This document shows positions 53,196-61,830 of a stretch of DNA of 64,000 nt, piece by piece; positions within the stretch are counted from its first letter, which is position 1, and the number at the start of each line of letters is the position of its first letter. The notes under the pieces were generated by a model. It worked only from the letters and a program-made list of their open reading frames with translations. It was not told the DNA's origin and made no database searches. A program made the translations under genes and the position numbers. Source of the DNA: Arsenicibacter rosenii (GTDB lineage Bacteria > Bacteroidota > Bacteroidia > Cytophagales > Spirosomataceae); assembly GCF_001870735.1 (NCBI RefSeq), contig NZ_MORL01000011.1, positions 62,001 to 126,000 of the forward strand, given 5' to 3'.

Positions 53196-54544
53196 TTTTT
53201 AGCCCCCTCCGCAGGCTTCGGCTCTTCTTTCAGGCTTGGCGGGAAGCCATTCAGCTGACGCCAGATTTCGTACCAGATCGGTACATCGTCGAGCATCACC
53301 CAGCCGTATACACCGGAGCCTAACCGCAGCTGCTTCGGCCACGGATGATCGTCGGCGTGGGGCCTTACCAGCAAACGATATTTACCGTTGGTGCTGCTTA
53401 CTGCGTCGATAATGGCAACTTCACCGCCAAACGTACCAACCGCCACAGTCGGCCAGCCCGAAAACTGCACTGCCGGCCAGCCATCAAACTGAAGCCGAAC
53501 CGTACGGCCCGGCGTAATCAGCGGCACATCCATGGCCCGCACATACAGTTCAACCGCCAGCAAGGGTGACTCAGGCTGCAAGGTTGCAATCGACTCACCT
53601 TCCTTAATTGTCTCTCCAATACCCGCTTTCAGGGTTTTTACAACATAACCATTCTGCGGTGCCCGGATCACATACATTCCCTGACGTACGTCAACGCTGC
53701 TGATTTTATTCCGGATTTTCGAGATTTCCCCTTCGGCTTCGGCCCGGTACGAAACGGCCGACGCTTTATCCGACATGGCCTTGGCCATTTTTTCCTGATA
53801 TTCGGCCTGAATGTTGCTCAGCTCGATGCGGGCATTGATCAGTTCCTGCCGCGACACGTCCAGTTTGTTTTCCTGCGTTACCACCTTGGCATAATCTTCC
53901 TGCAATTTCAGGCGGCGGGTTTCCAGATCGGTCAGGGAAAACAGGCCGTCTTTGTAGCCTTTTTCGTAACGCTCCAGCCGGTCGACCGCAATCTGGTAAT
54001 TTTTCCGGATGGCAATCAGGTCCGTACTGTCGATTCTGACTTTAAAGCGTGATTGCTTCACCTTATTCTGCGCCGACGACAGCTTGAAGCGCAGGCCATC
54101 TTCAAGGGCTTTCAACTGGCCTTCGAGCGCCGAGATCTTGGAATCTGTAGCTGACAGACTTCCCTGTTTGGCCCCCAGCTGCTCTTCCAGCCGTTGGTCG
54201 ATGTTAGGGTCAAAGTATTCGTCTTTAATCTCGGAAATCACCAGCAGCGTATCTCCTTTCTTAACCAGCTGTCCCTCGCGGATCGCCCAGTGTTCGATCC
54301 GGCCGGCGATGGCGTTCTGGATGGTTTGCGGCCGGTCCTGCGGTGTGAGCGAGGTAACGGTTCCCTCGCCGGTAACGTTCTGCCGCCACGGCAGAAACAG
54401 AATCACAATCAGGCCAGCCAGCATAAAGAGCATAAAACGACCCAGTTTGCGGGCAGCCTGTAATTCGGGTATTGAGCGTAGTGCCTGCAACGGATAGGTT
54501 TTCCATAGGGCTTCATCTACGCGTTGTCTTGATAAGTTCAGCAT
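53192..54544 (-). CDS. HlyD-family membrane fusion protein
   Basis: 450 aa. One membrane helix near residue 40 (LGRFMLFMLAGLIVILFLPW), a split biotinyl-lipoyl domain (GRIEHWAIREGQLVKKGDTL; VIRAPQNGYVVKTLKAGIGETI) and a long coiled coil in the middle (about 105-290). C-terminal part ends EEPKPAEGAKK. Connects the inner-membrane ABC protein to TolC in the periplasm. Second of three genes, 32 bp after the ABC gene. Confidence 0.92.
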   Translation of the reverse strand: MLNLSRQRVDEALWKTYPLQALRSIPELQAARKLGRFMLFMLAGLIVILFLPWRQNVTGEGTVTSLTPQDRPQTIQNAIAGRIEHWAIREGQLVKKGDTLLVISEIKDEYFDPNIDQRLEEQLGAKQGSLSATDSKISALEGQLKALEDGLRFKLSSAQNKVKQSRFKVRIDSTDLIAIRKNYQIAVDRLERYEKGYKDGLFSLTDLETRRLKLQEDYAKVVTQENKLDVSRQELINARIELSNIQAEYQEKMAKAMSDKASAVSYRAEAEGEISKIRNKISSVDVRQGMYVIRAPQNGYVVKTLKAGIGETIKEGESIATLQPESPLLAVELYVRAMDVPLITPGRTVRLQFDGWPAVQFSGWPTVAVGTFGGEVAIIDAVSSTNGKYRLLVRPHADDHPWPKQLRLGSGVYGWVMLDDVPIWYEIWRQLNGFPPSLKEEPKPAEGAKK

Positions 54545-54576
54545 ATTGAAATGGCAAACAAAGTCTTGTGAATGGA

Positions 54577-55572
54577 TTACGCCTCTTCGGTTTCTTCGAT
54601 CGGCAGGTCGGTAACACTACCGAGTTTCTCAACGGCAGTCAACAGGTCAAAAACCGTATCAATACTCATGATCAGCTTTTCGACCGCCCCCGTAACCAGA
54701 ACAATCACGAGCTCTGCTGCCACAAACTGGCCCAGGGTCATCTGGCGCTCTACTACGAGCAGCGTACCGGCAATCAGCAAGCCTCCGACAATGAACGTCT
54801 TAAACGTTACCGTGCTGTAGAAAAAGCGTTTTAATACACGGAAATGATCATTCCGGTTTTCGAGATAACCCGCTACCAGCTTATCCATTTTTCCAATCGC
54901 TATATCACAATTCCCGGCTTTGCGGTATTCCGGCAGATCTCTGGCCAGATCTTCCAGATAAGCAACGACCTTATACTTGTATTTTGATTCTTTAAGACTG
55001 GTTTCCAGCCCGCGGCGCCCCAGAATCGCGACCATGACCGCCACACAGAGGAATGTCAGTAAACCAAATACAATAAAGAAAGGGTGATAGAAGGAAAGCA
55101 GAATTACCCCGAAAATGATTTGCAGTACGGCCGCCGTAATATCAATCAACAGTTTTGGCAAGCCTTTCTGCACCGTCAGTACATCAAAAAAACGGTTCAT
55201 CAATTCTGGTGGATAAGACCCTTCCAGGGCCTCATCCTTGATCCGTGGCAACCGGTACGTAAACTCAAAAGCGGCTTTGACGAAAATGCGCTGCTGCAGC
55301 ACCTCTACCAGCGACATCTGTCCGATGGTCAGTAATCCGTTTAGCACAACCCCTATGATTACCAGCGCAATAAGCAGATAAATAGAGTTAAACACCATCC
55401 CGCTCGATACAAAGTTGAAAACGGCCTGTACGCCCAGTGGCAACGACAAACTGATTAAACCGGCGATGATGGCATATAAATAGACATATAAGATATCTCT
55501 CTTTTCCGTCGTCAGCAGGCGTATCAGCCGCTGTAACGGGGTTGGTGGTTGGGTAGTAACTTCCTGAAGCAT
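54577..55572 (-). CDS. ABC transporter transmembrane domain without ATPase domain
   Basis: 331 aa of the type-1 secretion/exporter membrane fold: RDILYVYLYAIIAGLISLSLP, NSIYLLIALVIIGVVLNGLL, IIFGVILLSFYHPFFIVFG, FIVGGLLIAGTLLVV and QFVAAELVIVLVTGAVEKLI. The coding region stops at LPIEETEEA, where the Walker A-containing domain should begin, and no ATPase sequence follows before hlyD. Either an ATPase is encoded elsewhere or the protein is not a classical pump. First gene of the operon; ATG at 55570-55572 is chosen because 55614 would run into the divergent promoter region. Confidence 0.85.
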   Translation of the reverse strand: MLQEVTTQPPTPLQRLIRLLTTEKRDILYVYLYAIIAGLISLSLPLGVQAVFNFVSSGMVFNSIYLLIALVIIGVVLNGLLTIGQMSLVEVLQQRIFVKAAFEFTYRLPRIKDEALEGSYPPELMNRFFDVLTVQKGLPKLLIDITAAVLQIIFGVILLSFYHPFFIVFGLLTFLCVAVMVAILGRRGLETSLKESKYKYKVVAYLEDLARDLPEYRKAGNCDIAIGKMDKLVAGYLENRNDHFRVLKRFFYSTVTFKTFIVGGLLIAGTLLVVERQMTLGQFVAAELVIVLVTGAVEKLIMSIDTVFDLLTAVEKLGSVTDLPIEETEEA

Positions 55573-55584
55573 AGCTAGTGCATT

Positions 55585-55601
55585 TGATAGTTTTACTATC
55601 A
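55585..55601. promoter_or_regulatory. Candidate TetR operator between the ABC gene and the TetR gene
   Basis: TGATAG-TTTTA-CTATCA, a perfect 6-bp-arm inverted repeat 13 bp upstream of the ABC start. The TetR gene starts 97 bp further on and has a TATCTTTG -7 box at 55641-55648. Binding is inferred from the divergent arrangement. Confidence 0.5.
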
Positions 55602-55697
55602 TTATTGATAACATAACTATTATAGGTGTGGTTTTGTTCCTATCTTTGTAAACAAATATAAAATACTCTATTAATCAATAAATATGTTGCTGTAAAC

Positions 55698-56396
55698 ATG
55701 GAATACACTGTACATATCCGGATGAACGCAAACTTATATTTGCGGAATCCGGATAGCTCTGAGCTGGGCCGTAAAATTGTCAGGCAGGGCATTCTGATGT
55801 TTGCTGACATTGGGTTCGAAGAAGCGACGTTTAAAAAACTAGCGGAACGTATCGGCACAAAGGAGGCCAGCATTTACCGTTATTTTGAAAGCAAGCACCG
55901 GTTACTGATTTACATTGTTGACTGGTACTGGCAGTGGATGGAATATCAACTGGTATACGAGACGCATAATCTTACTGATCCCAAAGAAAAACTGGAACGG
56001 GCGCTGCATCTCCTGTTACACATTGATTTGCCGGAAACGATCCGGACCAGTGACTCTGCTGATGGTATTGACCTGAAAGCCCTCCATGGTATTGTGGTGC
56101 ATGAAGCCAGCAAGGCTTATCTCACGCACCATGTTACGGAAGACAACAGCCAGCATTTGTTTAAGCCTTACAAAGACTTGTGTAACCGGCTGGCCCGCAT
56201 GATTCAGGACGTCCGGCCTCAGTATGCGTTTGCCCGTTCGCTGGCCAGTACGCTGGTTGAAACGGCCCATTACCAGACGTTTTTTATGCAGCATCTGCCT
56301 TCTCTGACCAATTTTGAACCAACGGGAGGCGCCTCACAACTATTGCTCTTTTTACGCCACCTGCTCTTTTCTGCCCTGCATCAACCGGCAGTCTGA
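55698..56396 (+). CDS. TetR-family regulator of the efflux operon
   Basis: 232 aa. The N-terminal HTH is clear: GRKIVRQGILMFADIGFEEA, TFKKLAERIGTKEASIYRYF and ESKHRLLIYIVDWYWQWM. The remaining 160 residues are a helical ligand-binding domain. Divergent from the ABC-HlyD-TolC operon and followed by its own terminator, it most likely represses that operon. The ligand is unknown. Confidence 0.93.
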   Translation: MEYTVHIRMNANLYLRNPDSSELGRKIVRQGILMFADIGFEEATFKKLAERIGTKEASIYRYFESKHRLLIYIVDWYWQWMEYQLVYETHNLTDPKEKLERALHLLLHIDLPETIRTSDSADGIDLKALHGIVVHEASKAYLTHHVTEDNSQHLFKPYKDLCNRLARMIQDVRPQYAFARSLASTLVETAHYQTFFMQHLPSLTNFEPTGGASQLLLFLRHLLFSALHQPAV

Positions 56397-56424
56397 GCGT
56401 CTGACAACCGCATGCAGCCCAAAG

Positions 56425-56452
56425 AGACAAGCCATGAGCTTGTCTTTTTTTT
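56425..56452 (+). terminator. Intrinsic terminator of the TetR gene
   Basis: AGACAAGC-CATGA-GCTTGTCT followed by TTTTTTTT. The 220 bp that follow are A/T-rich and hold no gene; they lead to the promoter at 56677. Confidence 0.92.
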
Positions 56453-56676
56453 ATTACCGGCAGAACACGGCAATTTTCTGAAATTGGACAATGCACCCGG
56501 AAAATAGCGTCACCGGCAGCAGTAATACAATTTTATCACTTTATTAGAAAAATACAACTCATCCGACATTTCAGAGAATCTTTTGTAGTCTGCTAATATT
56601 CAACTCAATTATCAAACAAAAAGTATGTCAAAACGAAGAACTTTGCCCCATAAAGGCCTGAATTGACCTGATTTAC

Positions 56677-56708
56677 TTGTTTATCCGATTTTACCTTAGA
56701 TACCTTTG
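56677..56708 (+). promoter_or_regulatory. Bacteroidota-type promoter of the gene at 56734
   Basis: TTG at 56677-56679, a 21-bp spacer and TACCTTTG at 56701-56708 fit the phylum consensus TTTG / TAnnTTTG. The start codon is 26 bp further on. Confidence 0.65.
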
Positions 56709-56733
56709 TCACGGAAAAATTAAACTTTTCGCT

Positions 56734-57354
56734 ATGAAAACAATTCGTTTATCCGTGACCTCATTGCTGTTAATGGGGAGTCTGGTCAGCATGGGAGGTG
56801 CCTTGACCGGGAAAAATCCGGAAGTACGTACAGTGAAAGTTGTTAAGTCTGAGAGAAAGAAATTCCGTTTGTATATTCCGTCAACGCTGCCGTTGGGTGG
56901 GTCACAGGTACAGGTTAGCCTGACCGATGCCGATGGCAATGTGTTGCACCAGGGGACTGCTATTGACCGTTACCAGCAAGGTATCTCGTATGACCTGAAT
57001 TCGTTACCCGACGGGCAGTATTTCCTGGCCGTAACCAACGATGCGTGGTGGACATCACAACCTTTTGAGATTAATGGCAATACCTTATCCGTCGATGATA
57101 AGCGCGTAACGCAGGTGATGCGGCCCGTGGTGTCGAGCTATGCCAAAAACAAAGTTCAGCTAACGGTTCAGTCGACCAATGTTCCGGAAATGACCGTTGC
57201 ACTCTACGACAAAAACAACGAGCTTGTCTTTGCCGAACATATGTCGGGAGTGGTTAAACGCTATGATCTGTCGACACTGCCCGCCGGCAGATACACCATG
57301 TCGGTCGGCTCACCGGCTAAAAAATTCAGTGAACTGATCGATATCAGCCATTAA
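56734..57354 (+). CDS. Secreted protein with two repeated beta-domains
   Basis: 206 aa. Signal peptide MKTIRLSVTSLLLMGSLVSMG, then two copies of a beta-sandwich unit: VQVSLTDADGNVLHQGT...YDLNSLPDGQYFLAV and MTVALYDKNNELVFAEH...YDLSTLPAGRYTMSV. This is the pattern of DUF3244/Por-sorting-like domains. The chosen ATG follows a fitting promoter. It has no sorting motif for certain. Role unknown, probably periplasmic or surface. Confidence 0.8.
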   Translation: MKTIRLSVTSLLLMGSLVSMGGALTGKNPEVRTVKVVKSERKKFRLYIPSTLPLGGSQVQVSLTDADGNVLHQGTAIDRYQQGISYDLNSLPDGQYFLAVTNDAWWTSQPFEINGNTLSVDDKRVTQVMRPVVSSYAKNKVQLTVQSTNVPEMTVALYDKNNELVFAEHMSGVVKRYDLSTLPAGRYTMSVGSPAKKFSELIDISH

Positions 57355-57416
57355 CTCATTCGCTTTCATTCACAAACCGTACGGCTAAAGCCGTTGTCAG
57401 GCAATGTGTTTTAACA

Positions 57417-57443
57417 AAACCCCGCTCCGAAAAGGCGGGGTTT
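57417..57443 (+). terminator. Intrinsic terminator
   Basis: AAACCCCGC, a 9-nt loop and GCGGGGTTT, 62 bp after the secreted protein gene. Confidence 0.85.
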
Positions 57444-57614
57444 CCTATTTTATCAGGCTGTGATTTAGCCCGTGTTGCCGCCAGCTACCGTTTTCTCAAA
57501 AGACCGTTCGTTCAATAAGTTATTGCATTATGCCTGTGTACCACTAATTTAAACTGTTATCATACAAACTAGTATACCATTTATCACAAAGCAGTACAAA
57601 GGCATCGACACGCC

Positions 57615-58016
57615 ATGGAAAGTCTGGATAAAGAACAAACCAAAGAACTGATTGCTATGTGGGAGAAAACAGCCTGCTATCTCTGCCGTTTCCAGACAAC
57701 GCATTGGAACGAATTCAGTTTTGAGCAACACCTTGATGTAAATGCCTATCAGAACAGCTTGCTGACCCGCGCCCATGATCTTCAGAACCGTCCGGCCCCT
57801 CCTGCCTTCCGGCAGGCCGATCATCTGCTAAGTGTTGTCCGGACCGCCACCTGCCGTGGGCTGACCGTTTTTGACAAAACCAATGACCTGTCTATCTGCC
57901 TGAGTTCAGGGGCTATTCTGGTGGCACTGGCCGCCTACGTATCCCGGGCCGATAATGATGGTATTCAGGTTGTTGTCAGGGAGCTTGATAATGTTCTGGC
58001 GCAGGTAAATGCATAG
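57615..58016 (+). CDS. Hypothetical protein, alpha-helical, 133 aa
   Basis: Starts MESLDKEQTKELIAMWEKTA. It is soluble and mostly helical; Cys residues occur in CYLC and ATCRG, and a hydrophobic stretch SSGAILVALAAYVS lies near residue 100. I do not recognise a family. Base composition matches the neighbours and a strong terminator follows, so it is very likely a real gene. Confidence 0.65.
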   Translation: MESLDKEQTKELIAMWEKTACYLCRFQTTHWNEFSFEQHLDVNAYQNSLLTRAHDLQNRPAPPAFRQADHLLSVVRTATCRGLTVFDKTNDLSICLSSGAILVALAAYVSRADNDGIQVVVRELDNVLAQVNA

Positions 58017-58028
58017 GTCATAAAAAAA

Positions 58029-58072
58029 CGTTTGAGACCGGACATACAACGAATGTATGCCGGTCTCAAACG
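58029..58072. terminator. Bidirectional hairpin between hypothetical gene and slyD
   Basis: CGTTTGAGACCGG-ACATAC and GTATGCCGGTCTCAAACG form an 18-bp stem with one bulge; an A-run on the left gives a T-run for the slyD direction. Confidence 0.85.
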
Positions 58073-58094
58073 TCAGGAAACGTATCGGATCTGC

Positions 58095-58526
58095 TTAGTT
58101 AATTGCTACCAGTTCGATGTCAAAAATCAGTTCATGACCTGCGAGCGGGTGGTTTGCATCAAGCGTAACCGAATCGGCGGTCAGTTCACGCACAATTACC
58201 GGAATCGGACGAGGATTACCATCTTCATGCATATTCAGTGTCATGCCTTCTTCCAGCGGAATATCTTCCGGAATATCCGTCCGGTTGAGTGTAAAGATCA
58301 TTTCCTCATGAGCAGGACCGTAGGCTTCTTCTACCGGAATATTGATTGTTTTAGACTCACCAATCGTCATTCCGGTTACGCCGTCATCAAAACCTTTGAT
58401 AACCTGACCGCTGCCAACCACAAACTGTAGCGGTTCACGACCTTCCGATGAGTCAAACAATGTTCCGTCTGTCAACGTGCCTGTATAATGCACCTGTACA
58501 GTATCCCCGGCTTTCACTTGTGCCAT
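58095..58526 (-). CDS. slyD: FKBP-type prolyl isomerase, SlyD-like
   Basis: 143 aa. FKBP core ([36 protein letters not shown]) with the IF chaperone insert (about 70-120) and the typical end [19 protein letters not shown]. Lacks the His-rich metal-binding tail of E. coli SlyD. It catalyses peptidyl-prolyl isomerisation and acts as a cytoplasmic chaperone. Confidence 0.95.
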   Translation of the reverse strand: MAQVKAGDTVQVHYTGTLTDGTLFDSSEGREPLQFVVGSGQVIKGFDDGVTGMTIGESKTINIPVEEAYGPAHEEMIFTLNRTDIPEDIPLEEGMTLNMHEDGNPRPIPVIVRELTADSVTLDANHPLAGHELIFDIELVAIN

Positions 58527-58642
58527 ATCTATTTTACTATTTTTTTGGCAAAACTAGTAAAATGCGCCATGAAAAATGGATAATGGCTAATGAACAATGT
58601 AAAATGCTTACTTAATGACCACCCGTCGGCCAGCCCGTATGC

Positions 58643-60115
58643 CTAGTAAGCCCGCGCAAAGACGACCCGGCGTGTTGATGGTTTTCCGGAGAATACGCAG
58701 ACGCCTTCTTCTGCTGCTGCGTCAAACGGGATACAACGGATCGTGGCTTTGGTTTCTTCCTTGATCGCCTCTTCGGTTTCAGACGTGCCATCCCAGTGAG
58801 CCAGAATGAATCCGCCTTTCTCGATCTGTTCCTTAAACTCGTCCCAGGTATCTACTTTAAACGTATTTGCCTGACGGAAAGCCAATGCCTTCTGGTAAAT
58901 CGACTGCTGAATATCGTCCAGCAACGCCTGGATACGCTCCAGTATGCCTTCAAACGGAACGGTTTCCTTCGTTTTCAGGTCGCGGCGGGCGATTTCGACG
59001 GTACCGTTTTCAAAATCACGCATACCCATGGCCAGACGAACCGGAACACCCCGGAGTTCGTATTCGGCAAATTTCCAGCCCGGCTTGTTGGTGTCACTAT
59101 CATCGAATTTCACCGAAATACCGGCTTTCCGCAGGTCTTTCACCAGCGGCAGTATCCGCTCCGAGAGTTGTGCCAGTTGTTCTTCGTTCCGGTAAATCGG
59201 TACAATAACCACCTGAATCGGTGCCAGTTTCGGAGGCAATACCAAACCGTCATCATCCGAGTGCGCCATAATCAGCGCCCCCATCAGACGGGTACTGACA
59301 CCCCATGAGGTTCCCCATACAAACTCCTGCTGGTTTGCCTTGTTAAGGAACTGCACGTCGAATGCCTTCGCAAAATTCTGTCCGAGGAAGTGCGATGTAC
59401 CGGCCTGCAGGGCCTTGCCATCCTGCATCATTGCCTCGATACACAATGTATCTTCAGCACCGGCAAAACGCTCGTTAGGGGTTTTGCTGCCCCGAACCAC
59501 CGGCATACTCATCCATTCTTCGGCAAAACGGGCATAGACATCCAGCATCTGCCGTGTTTCGGCTTCCGCTTCTGCCTGCGTCGCATGCGCGGTGTGCCCT
59601 TCCTGCCACAGGAATTCGGCTGTACGCAGGAAGATCCGGGTACGCATTTCCCAGCGCACCACGTTTGCCCACTGGTTAATCAGCAGCGGCAGATCACGGT
59701 ACGACTGAATCCAGTTTTTGTAGGTGCTCCAGATAACCGTTTCCGATGTCGGGCGCACAATAAGTTCTTCTTCCAGTTTCGCTTCAGGGTCAACAATTAC
59801 CCCTGAGCCATCTTCGGCATTTTTGAGCCGGTAGTGGGTCACCACCGCACATTCCTTGGCAAACCCTTCTACGTGCGAAGCTTCCTTGCTCAGATACGAT
59901 TTGGGGATAAATAGCGGGAAATAAGCGTTGGAATGACCTGTTTCCTTAAACATATCGTCCAGCGCCCGCTGCATTTTCTCCCAGATAGAGTACCCGTACG
60001 GCTTGATCACCATACAACCACGAACGGCTGAGTTCTCGGCCAGATCTGCCTTTTTGATTAATTCGTTATACCACTCCGAATAATTTTCGCTGCGTGAAGG
60101 AATCGCTTTTGCCAT
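58643..60115 (-). CDS. proS: Prolyl-tRNA synthetase (archaeal/eukaryal type)
   Basis: 490 aa, without the editing insert. [20 protein letters not shown], the motif 2 region [15 protein letters not shown], motif 3 and [25 protein letters not shown] fit the type 3 ProS common in Bacteroidota. The C-terminus [19 protein letters not shown] is a Zn-binding-like end in archaeal-type enzymes. Charges tRNA-Pro. Stands alone. Confidence 0.96.
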   Translation of the reverse strand: MAKAIPSRSENYSEWYNELIKKADLAENSAVRGCMVIKPYGYSIWEKMQRALDDMFKETGHSNAYFPLFIPKSYLSKEASHVEGFAKECAVVTHYRLKNAEDGSGVIVDPEAKLEEELIVRPTSETVIWSTYKNWIQSYRDLPLLINQWANVVRWEMRTRIFLRTAEFLWQEGHTAHATQAEAEAETRQMLDVYARFAEEWMSMPVVRGSKTPNERFAGAEDTLCIEAMMQDGKALQAGTSHFLGQNFAKAFDVQFLNKANQQEFVWGTSWGVSTRLMGALIMAHSDDDGLVLPPKLAPIQVVIVPIYRNEEQLAQLSERILPLVKDLRKAGISVKFDDSDTNKPGWKFAEYELRGVPVRLAMGMRDFENGTVEIARRDLKTKETVPFEGILERIQALLDDIQQSIYQKALAFRQANTFKVDTWDEFKEQIEKGGFILAHWDGTSETEEAIKEETKATIRCIPFDAAAEEGVCVFSGKPSTRRVVFARAY

Positions 60116-60230
60116 CTTAATTTAGTTGTCCGTTACCCTGTTTTCTATTGTCACCATTTTGGATAAATAAAAAACTTTTAACCGCATTTAAACCCTTATC
60201 ACCCAATTTGGGTCTAATGTATAAAAGGGC

Positions 60231-60260
60231 TTGCAAAGATAGGTTTTTAAACTATATTTG
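60231..60260 (+). promoter_or_regulatory. Bacteroidota-type promoter of the gene at 60341
   Basis: TTG at 60231-60233, 19-bp spacer and TATATTTG at 60253-60260. It matches the phylum consensus well and leaves a leader of about 75 nt. Confidence 0.7.
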
Positions 60261-60340
60261 TAATCAAAGTGCTCTTCCAGGCGTTATTACCTAAAAAGTA
60301 CGACAATTTGGAGTTTCCAATACAAAACTGACTTTTTCCA

Positions 60341-61690
60341 ATGAAAACGCAACGCACGTGGCAATACCTAACTATGGCTACGCTGCTTAGTATCTGGGGT
60401 TGTACCTCAACTAAGCAAGTAGCCCAGCGCTCCGGTGAAGTCGACGATCTCTACGCCAGTTCAGCCAATGCGGTTGTATTTGCCGACAATCGTCAGGAAT
60501 ATACCGAACAGCGAACCGAACGCTCTCTTCAGCCGCAGCGCCAACGCTCCGGATCAACCCTGAACCCTGACTATACCGACGAAAAAGTAGGCTATAGCCA
60601 GAATCAGGACGAGTATTTTACCGAATTAACTACCCGTAAGCTACAGCGCGGCATTTCTGCCGATCCGGGCTGGAGTAGTGCCGATGATTATAATGCCGGT
60701 TTTGTCAATGGCTATAACGCCGGTTCACTGGCGTATAACTCATGGAGCTGGAACCGCTGGGGGTATAACAACCCGTTCAACAACGGATTCAGTATCGGCC
60801 TTGGCATGGGATCAGCATGGGGCTGGAACAACTGGGGCATGAGCCGCTGGGGCTCGGGCTTCTACGATCCGTTCTGGGGTAGCTACAACTCCATGGCCTA
60901 TAACCCATGGGGATATGGCAATTACTATGGCTACGATCCGTACTGGGGCTATAACTCGTGGAACTACGGTTATGGCGGATTTTATGGCGGTGGCTGGGGT
61001 CGCCCGGTTATCGTGAATAACAACGTAGTTGTGACCGGTGCCGACCCTTATCGTAACTACCGCAACAGCGGACCACGTACCGGATCATCATCAGGCCGTT
61101 ATAACAGCGATTTCGTAAACAGTGCGCCTTCGTACAACCCGAACGGTGGTCGCGGAGCAGCTGGTACAAACAGCGGGCGCCCTGCCTACTCAAATTCAAA
61201 CGGTACGCCTTCCTCGAGCGACGGCTATTATGCCCGTCCTCGTCAGAACAGCCGTGGCAGTTACTACTACGAAAACGGTGCTTCGACAAGCGGTGGCCGG
61301 ACAAGCTCGGGCAACAGTGCCTCAGGCTATTCAGCGCCAAGCTACAGCAACTCAGGCAACAGCGACTACTATGCCCGTCCTCGTCAGAACAGCCGTGGCA
61401 GCAGCTATACACCACCATCGTCTGATTACAGCAATGGCAGCGGTCGTTCGGCAACGTATTCGGCCCCATCGTATCAGTCACGCAGCTATCAGGCCCCGGC
61501 AACGCAGTCGCGCAGTTATGAGGCACCGTCGTATAATAACCGGAGCTCACAGCCGAGCTACTCAGCACCTGCTCAGCAAAGTACGCCTTCGTACAACAGC
61601 GGTGGCAGCCGTGGAGGTGGTAGCTACAGCAGTGGTTCATCTGGCGGAGGAAGCAGCTCAGGTGGCGGCGGTTCACGCGGTCCACGTTAA
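60341..61690 (+). CDS. Gly/Ser/Tyr/Asn-rich low-complexity lipoprotein
   Basis: 449 aa. Lipobox SIWGCTSTK, an ordered-looking first 100 residues, then a Trp/Gly/Asn/Tyr-rich middle (SWSWNRWGYNNPFNNGFS, YDPYWGYNSWNYGYGG) and a Ser/Tyr/Pro/Gln-rich end with the 13-residue repeat YYARPRQNSRGS twice (after GD/SD) and several SYxAPSY units. It resembles prion-like or adhesive surface sequences. A promoter and a terminator frame it. The low complexity keeps the other frames open, which explains spurious long frames on both strands. Function unknown. Confidence 0.8.
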   Translation: MKTQRTWQYLTMATLLSIWGCTSTKQVAQRSGEVDDLYASSANAVVFADNRQEYTEQRTERSLQPQRQRSGSTLNPDYTDEKVGYSQNQDEYFTELTTRKLQRGISADPGWSSADDYNAGFVNGYNAGSLAYNSWSWNRWGYNNPFNNGFSIGLGMGSAWGWNNWGMSRWGSGFYDPFWGSYNSMAYNPWGYGNYYGYDPYWGYNSWNYGYGGFYGGGWGRPVIVNNNVVVTGADPYRNYRNSGPRTGSSSGRYNSDFVNSAPSYNPNGGRGAAGTNSGRPAYSNSNGTPSSSDGYYARPRQNSRGSYYYENGASTSGGRTSSGNSASGYSAPSYSNSGNSDYYARPRQNSRGSSYTPPSSDYSNGSGRSATYSAPSYQSRSYQAPATQSRSYEAPSYNNRSSQPSYSAPAQQSTPSYNSGGSRGGGSYSSGSSGGGSSSGGGGSRGPR

Positions 61691-61709
61691 TATTAGCTTT
61701 TTTGCATAA

Positions 61710-61746
61710 AAAAACCCTGCCGATAATTACTTTCGGCAGGGTTTTT
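61710..61746 (+). terminator. Intrinsic terminator of the low-complexity lipoprotein gene
   Basis: AAAAACCCTGCCGA, a 9-nt loop and TCGGCAGGGTTTTT, 19 bp after the stop. Confidence 0.92.
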
Positions 61747-61830
61747 CGTTTATAGTACAGTACCGATTAAATTAAACGTTCGTACACTAATGATGTCTAA
61801 GTGCCAAACTCCACTAGATGAACGATCACT

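Noticed and set aside
61008-61709. Long open frames on both strands inside the low-complexity lipoprotein gene
   Set aside because: They arise because repetitive Ser/Gly/Tyr codons leave the other frames without stops. The translations are monotonous and have no signal or domain, while the lipoprotein frame has a lipobox, a promoter and a terminator.
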